This document shows positions 7,717 through 16,410 of a DNA stretch of 64,000 nt, in pieces. The position numbers and the translations under genes were made by a program. The first letter of the stretch is position 1. Each line of letters opens with the position of its first letter. The stretch is from Anaerolineae bacterium (lineage in GTDB: Bacteria > Chloroflexota > Anaerolineae > 4572-78 > J111): the NCBI GenBank assembly GCA_023382535.1, contig JAHDWA010000029.1, positions 51,959 through 115,958 on the forward strand, given 5' to 3'. Under the pieces are notes generated by a model. It did not search any database. It worked only from the letters and a program-made list of their open reading frames with translations, and was not told where the DNA came from.

Positions 7717-10474
7717 CCGCCACTTTAGATGAGGCCAGGTGCTACGTTCAATCCGGATTTTCAGTCATCCCACTATGGCAGGTTCCTGGTGATACTAAAC
7801 GATCCAAACAGCCAGCGATCTCCAGTTGGAAAGAGTACCAGAATCGACTACCAATCCCCGAGGAGTTGGATGGCTGGTTTGGCAACGACAACAGACCACG
7901 CAACCTGGCCCTTATCACTGGCTACGTCTCTGGCAACGTTGTTGCTTTAGATTTTGACGTACCCGGAAGCTATTGAACGGTGGACCACCTTCTATCCCAA
8001 GATTGCCGAATTCACAGCCACTGCCAAGACCAATAAAGGCTACCATGTCCTGCTACGGTTGAAGTCACCCCCACCTGGCAATTATGCGCCCGCTTATTTT
8101 CAAAATGAGCCGCTAGGGGAGACACGAGGCCAAGGAGGATATATCGTAGTGCCCCCGTCTATTCATGGGAGTGGACACCACTATGAGTGGATTCGTCCTC
8201 CCTGCGATGGCATTGCGGAGGTGGAATCGTTGGAAGCTGTCGGAATCACCAAAAAGGGTAGTGGTCCTCAAAGGACCGGTAACTCCATCCCACTGCTTTC
8301 GATTCACACTAACGGCAACCATAGTGCTTATGCTAAAGCTGCTTTCAAGGATGAGATCGAAATCTTGGCACACACCAATGAAAGGAATCGTAATAGTCAG
8401 TTAAATAAATCCGCCTTCGCTTTAGGTCAATTAATTGGAGCCGACCATCTTACTCGCTCAGAGGTTGAATGGGAACTTGAACGGACGGCTCTTGCTATTG
8501 GCTTGGATGAGCAAGAAACTCGCCGGACAATCCGCAGCGGAATTGAAGCCGGGCTGAAGAAACCCCGTCACATACCAGCATATAGTAGTAGTTACGAGTC
8601 TGGACGACATTTTACCCAAAAGGATCGGGAAGCCGAGCTAGATGAACCCAGTAATAACTTTAAAAATTTTGAAACCCTCATGGCCAAACTTACAGACTTG
8701 AAAACTTCTAACACTGAGATTATCCAAGAGTGGGTCTGGACGATTGTTGACGATGCCGCTCAACTTGCTAGGGCAGATTATGGTCGCTTTAAAGATGCTC
8801 TACATGCGGTTGGCTTGACAAGAACATGGTTAAAGACCTGGAACGGTACAGTGTGGCAGCGTACTGAAGAATTGCGCCAACAGCAGAAACGCGAGAATGC
8901 TACAAAAGCTGCTTCTTTTTCTACTCACTCCGGGTCCGGTTTTCCTTGTATAGTTTGTAATGGGCGTCATCTACGAGAGATTGTCGCAGATTCGATGAGT
9001 GCATTATGGGCCAAGAACAATGTTGATCCTTTCATTTTTCAGCGCGGCAACCTGCTTACCCGCATCAGAGTTGACGAAAAGGAACGGGCTACTACTGAAC
9101 CGCTGACCGACTACTCGTTGCGAGGTATCCTGGCAAGATGCGCCGATTTTGTCAATGTCAAGATGCAGGGTGATGAGTTAGTGCAAATCCCAATGCCCCC
9201 GCCGATGGATATAATAAACGACATCTTGAATCTGAGTGAGTGGGAGTCCATCCCTCCCTTGGAGGGTATAGCCGCTGCACCAGTCGTCACCAAAGCGGGA
9301 ACACTTGATTTACAGCCCGGCTATCAGTCCAAATCTAGGCTTTGTTACCTCCCGCAAAAAGACCTGGTAATCGGAGACATCACTCCTACTGACAGAAACA
9401 TTGAGGCCGCCAAGAATTTATTGCTGGATGATATTTTAGGCGATTTTCCGTTCGTGGACGAGGCTGCCAAGGCCAATGCCTTGGCTCTGATGCTGCTGCC
9501 GTTTGTCCGGCCCTATATTGATGGCCCTACGCCTAACCACATTATTGAAGCACCCACTGAGGGGACGGGTAAGACTTTGTTAGCAATGACCGTGACGTAC
9601 CCCTATGCTGGCACCGACTCAATCCCCCCTAATGACGGAGTGTCGCGATGATGAAGAATGGCGTAAGAGGATTACGGCCAAATTACTATCATCTCCCAGT
9701 CATATCTTAATTGACAATGTCAACCGGCAAATTGATTCGGGAGTTCTGGCTAATGCTTTAACCAGCTCTCTCTGGGATGACCGGATTTTAGGGATGAGTA
9801 AAAATGTGGCTCTGCCAATCCAAAATTTGTGGATAACTACCGGTAATAATATTTTGGTGAACAGTGAACATGCTCGTCGAGCTGTACTGATTCGGATTGA
9901 CGCACAGGTAGAAAAGCCCGCAGACCGGGAAGGATTCAAACACGAAGATCTGCTTGACTGGATGAAGATGAATCGTAGTCAGATTGTGACTGCAATTCTG
10001 ACCCTACTTAGCGGTTGGATAAACGAAGGTCGTCCTTCAGGTGATGCCCGAATGGGCAGTTATATGAGCTATGCCAGAGTGATGAGTGGGATTTTAAAAA
10101 CTTTTGAAATAGCCGGTTTCTTAGCCAATCGGTATAAATTACAGGAGCGGGCCGACACTGAGCGAGCCAACTGGTTACCCTTCGTACAAGCCTGGTTCAA
10201 GACTTACGAATTTGCACCTGTTAGCAGCAAGCAACTCTTTCCGCTGGCAAGTTACTATGATGATCCAAGCAAGGCTGGGGCGGGTCAAAACCTATTGGGT
10301 GAACTTATTCAAGGAGGCAGTGACCAATCCCGTCAGACCAAATTGGGGATGTTACTGAGGAAGAAGTGTGACAAGGTTTTTGGCGGTTATCGCATCATCC
10401 AGCACGAAACGTTATCTAGCGATACCGGCAAACCACAGTATCAGCTTGCCAGTATCGAGGAGATAGATTTTTAG
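7713..10474 (+). pseudogene. Primase-polymerase/helicase, broken by two frameshifts
   Basis: Three overlapping reading frames together encode one ~920-aa replication protein. Part 1 (7713 to about 7964) is the start of a bifunctional primase-polymerase domain (FSVIPLWQ, NLALITG, VVALDFDVP). Part 2 (to about 9635) continues it with KTNKGYHVLLRL and reaches the helicase Walker A EGTGKTLL. Part 3 (to 10474) continues with Walker B ILIDNVN and the sensor ITTGNN. Removing one C from GTACCCGG near 7963 and one C from the C6 run near 9632 restores a continuous frame. Both lesions are single extra Cs, so they are either real inactivation or assembly errors. If intact, the protein would prime and unwind DNA at the element's origin. 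Confidence 0.8.
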
Positions 10475-10488
10475 TTCAAAAACTTCTG

Positions 10489-10605
10489 CTTACTTCCCCT
10501 TTTCTATACGCGCGCTAAGAAAATACCCCTCTCCATATATACATATAGGGAGGAGATGTAGAAAGTTCCATTGGGATGCAAAAAGGGGAAGTAGGGGGAA
10601 GTAAG
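10489..10605. repeat. Inverted repeats after the primase gene, possible origin
   Basis: CTTACTTCCCCTTTT (10489-10503) is matched by AAAAGGGGAAGTA (10581-10593) and a second half-copy GGGGAAGTAAG (10595-10605). Between them lies an inner CTCTCC...GGGAGG stem with an AT-rich ATATATACATATA loop. Repeats flanking an AT-rich centre directly after a primase-helicase gene fit a replication origin, but a regulatory site for the RNase H gene is also possible. Confidence 0.45.
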
Positions 10606-10627
10606 AACTTGCGTAAGGAAGGAAAGG

Positions 10628-11077
10628 ATGATGCAACTTTACTTTGACGGCCTGTGTGAACCCAAGAATCCTGGCGGTATCGCCTGCTATGGTTGGCTCA
10701 TTACCCGTGATGGCACGGTCCTGATCAAGGGCCAAGGTGTAGCCGCTTCCGGCCCTGGAGCCACCAACAATCTGGCCGAGTATTCGGCTCTGATCGCTGG
10801 CCTTGAGGCATTGACGCAACGGAAAATCAGCGGCCCGGTTACCGTCAAAGGGGACAGCCAGCTGGTAATCAACCAGGTGAATGGGGAATGGGCCGTCCGA
10901 AGTCCCAATATCATCCCACTTTACCAAAGGGCTACTACCCTGATCGAGGGATTAGTTGAGATGGGGTGTGAACTACACTTTTTTTGGATGCCGCGCGAAC
11001 AAAATACGGCTGCCGATTCGCTCAGCCGGCTCGCGTACCGGGAGGCGAGAAAGAGGATAGCTGCAAAATCCTCTTGA
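10628..11077 (+). CDS. Ribonuclease HI family protein
   Basis: This 149-aa protein is a single RNase H fold of the plant/archaeal 'reverse-transcriptase-like' type. The four acidic residues appear in order: D in YFDGLCEP, E in NNLAEYSAL, D in KGDSQLV, and D in NTAADSLS. RNase H removes RNA from RNA-DNA hybrids, which suits primer removal during replication of element 1. It follows the primase-helicase gene. The start has an AGGAAGGAAAGG site; either of two adjacent ATGs could be used. Confidence 0.85.
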   Translation: MMQLYFDGLCEPKNPGGIACYGWLITRDGTVLIKGQGVAASGPGATNNLAEYSALIAGLEALTQRKISGPVTVKGDSQLVINQVNGEWAVRSPNIIPLYQRATTLIEGLVEMGCELHFFWMPREQNTAADSLSRLAYREARKRIAAKSS

Positions 11078-11105
11078 CCATCGCTGTCGCTCCGGAAGAA
11101 GCCGC

Positions 11106-11450
11106 TCACTTTTCATCCTCACTTTGATACAAAAAGCGAACGTAACGTAGCACTTCCCGTCGCTTAGCTGGGGGTAGATTCCTTATAAGGTCTTGAAGCT
11201 CTGTTAGAGTAGGATCTTCTTCCGGGGTTGGGGATGAAGGGAGAATTCCGGCCAATCTTAATATCTTTTCTGGAGGTTCTCCCAGAACCGCAGCGATTTT
11301 GTGGCAAAAATTAATACTGGCGTTTCTCTCACCTGAGAGTATGCGCGATACCATTGCTTGCGAGAGCCCGGCTTGTCTCGCTAATTCGGTATGTGACCAT
11401 TTTCTCCGCTCTAACTCTTGAGAGAGCCAAGCCTTTAACTCATCGCTCAT
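11106..11450 (-). CDS. XRE-family repressor
   Basis: This 114-aa protein has a classic Cro/C1 HTH near the N-terminus: HTELARQAGLSQAMVSRILSG. A short C-terminal tail (PPAKRREVLRYVRFLYQ) may mediate dimerisation. It is transcribed away from the RHH/SpdB/FtsK operon and is separated from it by a long perfect operator (11534-11568). It is the likely master repressor of the transfer and integration genes of element 1. Confidence 0.8.
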   Translation of the reverse strand: MSDELKAWLSQELERRKWSHTELARQAGLSQAMVSRILSGERNASINFCHKIAAVLGEPPEKILRLAGILPSSPTPEEDPTLTELQDLIRNLPPAKRREVLRYVRFLYQSEDEK

Positions 11451-11501
11451 AAGCCCATTTTACCCTAAAAGTACAGGGGGGCGAAAGTTCAATATTCGCT
11501 A

Positions 11502-11530
11502 TTGACAATCAATATATTTTGCGATAGAAT
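11502..11530 (+). promoter_or_regulatory. Consensus promoter of the transfer operon
   Basis: A perfect TTGACA (11502-11507), a 17-nt spacer and TAGAAT (11525-11530) precede the RHH gene and the downstream SpdB-FtsK-integrase run. The operator just downstream would block clearance. Confidence 0.7.
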
Positions 11531-11533
11531 AAT

Positions 11534-11568
11534 TGACAATTAGTCATTATAATTATGACTAATTGTCA
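11534..11568. promoter_or_regulatory. Long perfect inverted-repeat operator
   Basis: TGACAATTAGTCAT (11534-11547) is repeated in reverse as ATGACTAATTGTCA (11555-11568) around a 7-nt AT spacer. It sits at the start of the transcript driven by 11502-11530 and just before the RHH start. Likely ligand: the XRE repressor at 11106-11450 or the RHH protein itself. Confidence 0.7.
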
Positions 11569-11583
11569 CAAAAGGAGCTGCTA

Positions 11584-11769
11584 ATGTCAGAACCAACGAC
11601 TATATCTTTTGTGGGGACTACCGAATTAAAAGCGATGCTTGAACAATGGGCCAAAGCGGATGATCGGAGTGTGTCTTATGTGATGCGTCAAATCCTTACC
11701 AAGGAAGCCGAACGCCGTAGGCAGGTCGAACCCACAGAAGCAAAGCCGGTTACTCAACCAATCTATTAA
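11584..11769 (+). CDS. Ribbon-helix-helix regulator
   Basis: This 61-aa product fits an RHH (CopG/Arc) fold: a strand TTISFVGTTELKAML, then helices QWAKADDRSVSYVMRQILTK. The tail is polar. The AAAGGAG site favours the ATG at 11584. It is the first gene after the consensus promoter and operator, so it is probably an autoregulatory control protein of the transfer operon. Confidence 0.65.
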   Translation: MSEPTTISFVGTTELKAMLEQWAKADDRSVSYVMRQILTKEAERRRQVEPTEAKPVTQPIY

Positions 11770-11841
11770 AAACGAGACGCGCTGCCGTCGTAACCGGCAA
11801 CGCGCCTCTAACCATAAATACAGTAAAAGGAGCTTACTGCA

Positions 11842-11994
11842 ATGGCTAACAAAATTTTAACCCACCCCCGACAATTCGACAATCTGCCCCGGTCCCTAAA
11901 GGACCAGCCCCGCCCGATTCTACAGAATCGGCTGCCGTTTTCTGTGGGTCTTTTTATCCAATACCCTGATAATCCAATAGGGAAGCCACAATGA
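11842..11994 (+). CDS. Possible 50-aa leader ORF
   Basis: ATG 11842 has an AAAGGAG site and the frame ends in TGA overlapping the next start as ATGA. The segment also folds into two short hairpins (GGTCC...GGACC near 11890 and GATTC...GAATC near 11920), so it may equally be a structured leader. The peptide (MANKILTHPRQF...) resembles nothing known to me. An imperfect GC hairpin lies between this and the RHH gene (about 11773-11813). Confidence 0.4.
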   Translation: MANKILTHPRQFDNLPRSLKDQPRPILQNRLPFSVGLFIQYPDNPIGKPQ

Positions 11995-12767
11995 GCGCCA
12001 TCACCTGGACTACCCGCCTTGCTGTCGTGACCGCCGCTCTGGTCATCCTGTCTGCCGGGATACTCGGTTACACGGCCTTGTATGACCTGTTTGTGTCCAT
12101 CGGCCTGTTCTCTTCCTGGCTGGGCATCTTCTTTCCCCTCCTCTTTGACCTGGCGGAAATTACTGCGGCTGTTAGTGTATTCAATGCCAAGTTGCAGGGG
12201 GAGGATGACAAGTTCGCCTGGCGGATGGTCATCTTGTTCACAATTCTGGGAATTGTGGCCAACATTGGCCATGCTACCACTGCCTACCTAACCGGCAAGA
12301 TTGATCAGCTACAGGTTGTCATTGCCATCTTTGCCACGTCGCTTTTCCCTTTATCGGTTGCCCTCGTCACCCACTTAGTTAAGCGGGTCATTACCCGTGA
12401 TATTACTCGCCGGGAGCTTTTGTCCAGCTTAGCCGATCTTGTGAATCAGGTTGACCAAAAGCGCCAGGAGTTAGCGGAACTATTGAACCAGAAGCAGGGG
12501 GAGTTTGACCGATTGAGTGGACAAATTGAACGAGCGCAGCGTCGCTTGGAGGAAATCAAGGCCGAGACAAATCGGGAAATTTCCGCAAATGTCCACGACT
12601 TGAACGCTGCCCGGCAGGCCAAGATTGACCAGCGCCGCGCTTCAGTTCGCTTACTTTTGTCCGAGGGATTAACTCCGGCTGACATTGCCAACGAGCTGGC
12701 TGTGACAATCAAGACAATCAAGCGGGACATTTCCGTGCTGAACGGAAAGGCCAAGGTGACTCAATGA
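11991..12767 (+). CDS. SpdB/DUF2637-like membrane protein with coiled coil and HTH tail
   Basis: This 258-aa protein has four predicted transmembrane segments in the first ~130 residues, including FFPLLFDLAEITAAVSVF, which resembles the DUF2637/SpdB family of actinobacterial conjugative elements. It is followed by a coiled coil (VDQKRQELAELLNQKQ...) and a C-terminal HTH-like segment (GLTPADIANELAVTIKTIKRDI). In AICEs such proteins help intramycelial spread or anchor the FtsK-like pump. It is tightly coupled to the next gene (ATGA overlap). The membrane topology is clear; the exact role is inferred. Confidence 0.65.
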   Translation: MSAITWTTRLAVVTAALVILSAGILGYTALYDLFVSIGLFSSWLGIFFPLLFDLAEITAAVSVFNAKLQGEDDKFAWRMVILFTILGIVANIGHATTAYLTGKIDQLQVVIAIFATSLFPLSVALVTHLVKRVITRDITRRELLSSLADLVNQVDQKRQELAELLNQKQGEFDRLSGQIERAQRRLEEIKAETNREISANVHDLNAARQAKIDQRRASVRLLLSEGLTPADIANELAVTIKTIKRDISVLNGKAKVTQ

Positions 12768-13117
12768 CCCGGACCCTGATGACCCATACTCAAATTGCCG
12801 TTGTTCTGTCACTGAACATTATTACCGTCAGCGACACTGGCCCGCAGATCATTCCCCTCCCCCTGGTTTCCTTGACGCCGATTCTGCTGGCCCTCTGGTC
12901 ATTCTGGCAGTGGTTAGACGGGCTGGTAGTGGCAGCGGCCAGGGTAGCCGCCCGCGCCGTGTTCAGCCTCGAATCGGCATGGATGGGACTAACCCTTAGC
13001 CTGACCCTGGCTCTGATTCTGGCTTGGGCCATCGGCTGGGCTTGTCAAAAACCCTTGTCAAAAACTCTTATGAAAAATTCGGGAAGCGCATTTTGGGCCA
13101 TTCAGAGGGGTATTTGA
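12764..13117 (+). CDS. Small membrane protein of the transfer operon
   Basis: This 117-aa protein has two to three hydrophobic helices (around PLPLVSLTPILLALWSFW and GLTLSLTLALILAWAIG) and no soluble domain. It lies between the SpdB-like and FtsK-like genes and overlaps the former by 4 nt. A membrane partner of the DNA pump is the natural guess. No family recognised. Confidence 0.5.
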   Translation: MTRTLMTHTQIAVVLSLNIITVSDTGPQIIPLPLVSLTPILLALWSFWQWLDGLVVAAARVAARAVFSLESAWMGLTLSLTLALILAWAIGWACQKPLSKTLMKNSGSAFWAIQRGI

Positions 13118-13119
13118 CA

Positions 13120-14358
13120 ATGACCACGAATATTCAGCAGCCAAATTTAACCAGCCGCGCTCGACGCTACGCCACGGTCATTGCCCTGCTGTTCGCTCGC
13201 CAGGGACTGGCCGGAAAGCTGACAACTGTCCATCGAGGGGCAAGGCATCTCTCCTTGGGAATCCGGCTGGCCGATCCGACCAAACTGGACGCAGCCCTGA
13301 AGCTGGCCGAACCTTTAGCCCTTCACGCCGGCGCCCAGGCTGTTTTGGCTCACCGAGACGCGGGCCTGATCTTCTACCAGTTTGAGTTAGCCCAGGGCTT
13401 CTGGGAATATTACACCCGCGCCGACCTGCCCATCGTTGAGGCGATTGGTCTGGCCGAAACCCGCCGCCCGGTTGTCTACTCGTTTGACCCGCCCCACACC
13501 CTGGTTGCCGGCACAAGTGGCAGCGGCAAAACCGAAGCCATCAAGAGTGCCTTGGCCGCACTCCTCATCACCAATGGGCCGGACAGCCTGGGCCTGTCGG
13601 TCGTTGATCCCCACGGCGACTATGGCGACTTCCATAACGCCGCTCACCTGGTAATGCCCCTCGCCCAGGAGCCAAAAGCGTTTCAAAAGGTGCTAGCGCA
13701 CTTTGTTTCCGAGTTGGCTCACCGCAAAGCAAACAACCTGAGAGATGGCCGGCGGCTGGTTATCGTCATTGACGAGGCCCAGGAAGTTCTGGCAGATGGC
13801 AAGAATCTGATCCTGGCTCAGATGTTGGCTCAGGGGCGAAAGTATAGAATGCACCTGATTATCGGCACCCAGAAGCCCCTCCACGGCGATCTGCCAAAGA
13901 TTCTGGACAGCCTGGACAATCGCTTTATCGGCCGGGTGACAGACGCCAGGGTGAGCGCCACCGTTACAGGACAGGCTGGCCTTCAGGCCCACAAATTGAC
14001 TGGCAAGGGCGACTTTTTGCACGTGACCGGCCCGAATGTGGTCCGGTTTCAGGTGGCCCAGGCGACACGGCAGGATTTTGAACGATTGTCGAGAAGAGAG
14101 ACACCTGTACCACTTGTGAAGGATTATCTGGCAGACTTGCCCCCGATTCTACTCGATTCAGCTCCACCCGGCCGGCCACGGGTCGAGCTCGACCCGTGCA
14201 TTTTGGCAGCTTACTGGCACTATGACCCCAGACGCATCACCTACAAGGTGGCGGCTGAACTATTTGGGCTGGCTCGAACCGGCCACACACTGCATCGTGA
14301 TTTTTGCCTTGCCTTTGGACAGGAATTGTTGAGATTACGCCACAAGAAGGGAGCTTAA
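13120..14358 (+). CDS. FtsK/TraB-like DNA translocase
   Basis: The 412-aa product (start ATG 13120 behind GAGGGG, 2 nt after the previous stop) is a RecA-fold pump: Walker A GTSGSGKT at residues 131-138 and Walker B LVIVIDEAQ around residue 218. The following QGRKYRMHLIIGTQKP is typical of FtsK/HerA-type ATPases. The C-terminus (DPRRITYKVAAELFGLARTG) looks like a winged-helix DNA-binding part. In actinomycete ICEs a single such protein transfers double-stranded DNA between cells. No N-terminal membrane anchor is present, so the neighbouring membrane proteins may supply it. Confidence 0.8.
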   Translation: MTTNIQQPNLTSRARRYATVIALLFARQGLAGKLTTVHRGARHLSLGIRLADPTKLDAALKLAEPLALHAGAQAVLAHRDAGLIFYQFELAQGFWEYYTRADLPIVEAIGLAETRRPVVYSFDPPHTLVAGTSGSGKTEAIKSALAALLITNGPDSLGLSVVDPHGDYGDFHNAAHLVMPLAQEPKAFQKVLAHFVSELAHRKANNLRDGRRLVIVIDEAQEVLADGKNLILAQMLAQGRKYRMHLIIGTQKPLHGDLPKILDSLDNRFIGRVTDARVSATVTGQAGLQAHKLTGKGDFLHVTGPNVVRFQVAQATRQDFERLSRRETPVPLVKDYLADLPPILLDSAPPGRPRVELDPCILAAYWHYDPRRITYKVAAELFGLARTGHTLHRDFCLAFGQELLRLRHKKGA

Positions 14359-14361
14359 TCG

Positions 14362-14733
14362 ATGAATGGTTACAATTTTACCTTTGCTTTGATCAGCTTG
14401 GCGACGCTGGCCGGCCTGATTTATTTCGCCTCACTGGGGGTTATTGCCGCTATTGTTACCCTGGTAGTTCTCTTCACGATTCTGCTGGTTGGTATAGGGG
14501 CCGGCATTGCCCTGGCTATCACCAGGATGATGGCCGACAAAGCCCAGCGGTCCTTTATAGACAATGCCCAGGAGAATCTAACTATTATGGCCGCTTTGCA
14601 GCGGATTCAGAACCAACAGAATCAGACTTTGTTGCAACAGCTCGGGATTGTAGCCAAATTGCCGGCGCCGCAGTCTAACCCGGTTGACAGCCTGCTGATT
14701 GAGGAAGGTATTTTCGAGGAGATTGAAAAGTGA
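14362..14733 (+). CDS. Small membrane protein
   Basis: This 123-aa protein has two adjacent transmembrane helices in the first 60 residues and a soluble tail with a Gln-rich helix (QRIQNQQNQTLLQQL). It starts right after the FtsK-like gene and overlaps the integrase start by 4 nt. Possibly part of the transfer apparatus; no family recognised. Confidence 0.5.
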   Translation: MNGYNFTFALISLATLAGLIYFASLGVIAAIVTLVVLFTILLVGIGAGIALAITRMMADKAQRSFIDNAQENLTIMAALQRIQNQQNQTLLQQLGIVAKLPAPQSNPVDSLLIEEGIFEEIEK

Positions 14734-16394
14734 GCACAAAAACAGATACAAAATCAATCTTAAAATATTTTACCCTGGTAGAGCGAGCCATGCTTTATGC
14801 GCGTGTATCAGGGGATGACCGCAAATATGCTACATCTGGAATTGAGGGTCAGTTAAACGATTGCCGGAAATATGCTCGCGAAAAGGGGTATCAAATCGTG
14901 GGTGAGTTTTTTGAGCAGCCCAACAAACACACTTCCGGCAGTGACTGGCTGCCAGAATTAGAGAAGGTGCTAGAGTTGGCTGAGCAAAGGGCTTTTGATG
15001 TGCTAATTGTCAGAGAAATTGATCGGCTGGCCCGAAACCGCTTTAAGCAAATATCAATTGAGAACGGACTAGAGGCATTGGGGATAAGGGTTGAATATGT
15101 TATTCACCACTTTGAAGATAACTTAGAAGGCCGATTACTGAAAGGAGTTATGGGTGAGTTTGCCGAATACGAAGGCAGCAAAATCAGAGAACGTATTATC
15201 CGAGGGATAGATAAGACAGTAAAAAGCGGGAACATTTTTACTAGTGTAACACCTTATGGTTACGATATTGTTAAATTGGACGATAGACGCACATTAGTTA
15301 TCAATGAAGTTGAAGCTTCAACTATCCGGCTTATCTTCGACCTTTATCTAAACCAAAATAAAACTCTTGGACAGATTGCAGATTATCTCAATGAACTATG
15401 TACCCCTAGACCTGGGAAGGGCAAAAATCACAAGCGTAATGTTGGCCGGGGTAAAGGAGTTACTCCTAATTGGAGTCCCGTAAAGGTTAACAATATTTTA
15501 ACAAATGAGACTTATGCTGGGAGGTGGTATTACAACAAAACAAAATGCGTCAAAGATACAACAACCGGCAAAAGAAAAATGGTACCACGGCCTAAGGAAG
15601 AATGGCAGATAGTTAAGATACCGGCGATTATTGAACCTGATATTTTCCAGATTGTACAAACCCAAAAACAGCAAAACAAACGAACAAAAAGAGCCTGTAA
15701 TCATGAGTACTTGTTCGGGGGCATGGTGAAGTGCTTTTATTGTGGCTACGCTGTAAGCGGTTTTACTACTCGTCACAGTTACTACGGGTGTAACGCCAGG
15801 CGCAAAGTTAAGCAGACTGGTTTCAAGTGTGAAAAACTTGGAAATATCCGAACTGATTTGTTAGATAATGCCATATGGAACTGGCTTAGATCAATTCTAC
15901 TTGACCCTGACACCTTGCAGAAGTATTTAGAAGAATATCAAGTCCAACAATCCAAACCACACCCGTTAATTCCATTACTGGAAAGCAATAAGGCAAAGCT
16001 GGCCGACCTGGAAGCACAAAAGGCCCGGCTTATTACTGCCTATTCAGCAGGGGTACTCAGCTTAGATGAGATTGCAACTCAAAAAGTTGATCTTGACCGC
16101 CAGATAGGGGAATTGAAAAAAGCAATCGAGGCTTTACAGGATGAACTCAGGCCCAACATTTTGACCGATGGCGAGATAACTCATATTCACGAATTGGCCG
16201 CCAAAGTCCGGCGAGGTTGGGACATTGCCACTAATATCTTTCGGATCAAGCGGGAGATTGTCGAACTGCTAAGAGTGAAAATCAGTTTACGTCAGGTTGA
16301 TGGGATTTTTTACGCTGACGTAAACTGTATCTTGGGAGAAAACTCTGTTATACCAAGTTCTAATGCGAAGTACCGCATTTTAGAGGAAATGTAA
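14730..16394 (+). CDS. Large serine recombinase (integrase) of element 1
   Basis: This 554-aa protein has the resolvase-type catalytic domain: nucleophile in MLYARVSGDD (S27) and the conserved REIDRLARNRF and EYEGSKIRERI blocks. A recombinase domain (TPYGYDIV..., NGIL-like repeat ILTNETYAGRWYYNK) and a zinc ribbon (KCFYCGYAVSG...YGCNARR) follow, then a coiled coil (LADLEAQKARLI...). Large serine integrases insert circular DNA at short att sites and are usually the gene next to one attachment end, consistent with its position against mevalonate kinase. GTG start, overlapping the previous gene by 4 nt. Confidence 0.9.
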   Translation: MSTKTDTKSILKYFTLVERAMLYARVSGDDRKYATSGIEGQLNDCRKYAREKGYQIVGEFFEQPNKHTSGSDWLPELEKVLELAEQRAFDVLIVREIDRLARNRFKQISIENGLEALGIRVEYVIHHFEDNLEGRLLKGVMGEFAEYEGSKIRERIIRGIDKTVKSGNIFTSVTPYGYDIVKLDDRRTLVINEVEASTIRLIFDLYLNQNKTLGQIADYLNELCTPRPGKGKNHKRNVGRGKGVTPNWSPVKVNNILTNETYAGRWYYNKTKCVKDTTTGKRKMVPRPKEEWQIVKIPAIIEPDIFQIVQTQKQQNKRTKRACNHEYLFGGMVKCFYCGYAVSGFTTRHSYYGCNARRKVKQTGFKCEKLGNIRTDLLDNAIWNWLRSILLDPDTLQKYLEEYQVQQSKPHPLIPLLESNKAKLADLEAQKARLITAYSAGVLSLDEIATQKVDLDRQIGELKKAIEALQDELRPNILTDGEITHIHELAAKVRRGWDIATNIFRIKREIVELLRVKISLRQVDGIFYADVNCILGENSVIPSSNAKYRILEEM

Positions 16395-16410
16395 AGCTTA
16401 AGACGGGTCG

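Larger units (their letters stand above)
5517..16400. mobile_element. Integrative element 1 (AICE-like, serine integrase)
   Basis: From the regulators near 5936 to the serine integrase ending at 16394 the genes form a self-contained module: replication (primase-polymerase/helicase, RNase H), regulation (XRE, RHH, HTH), DNA transfer (SpdB-like membrane protein plus FtsK/TraB-like pump) and integration. This resembles actinomycete integrative and conjugative elements, which move double-stranded DNA with a single FtsK-like protein. The right end is just past the integrase because mevalonate kinase follows immediately. The left end and the att core could not be identified and are approximate. Confidence 0.6.
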
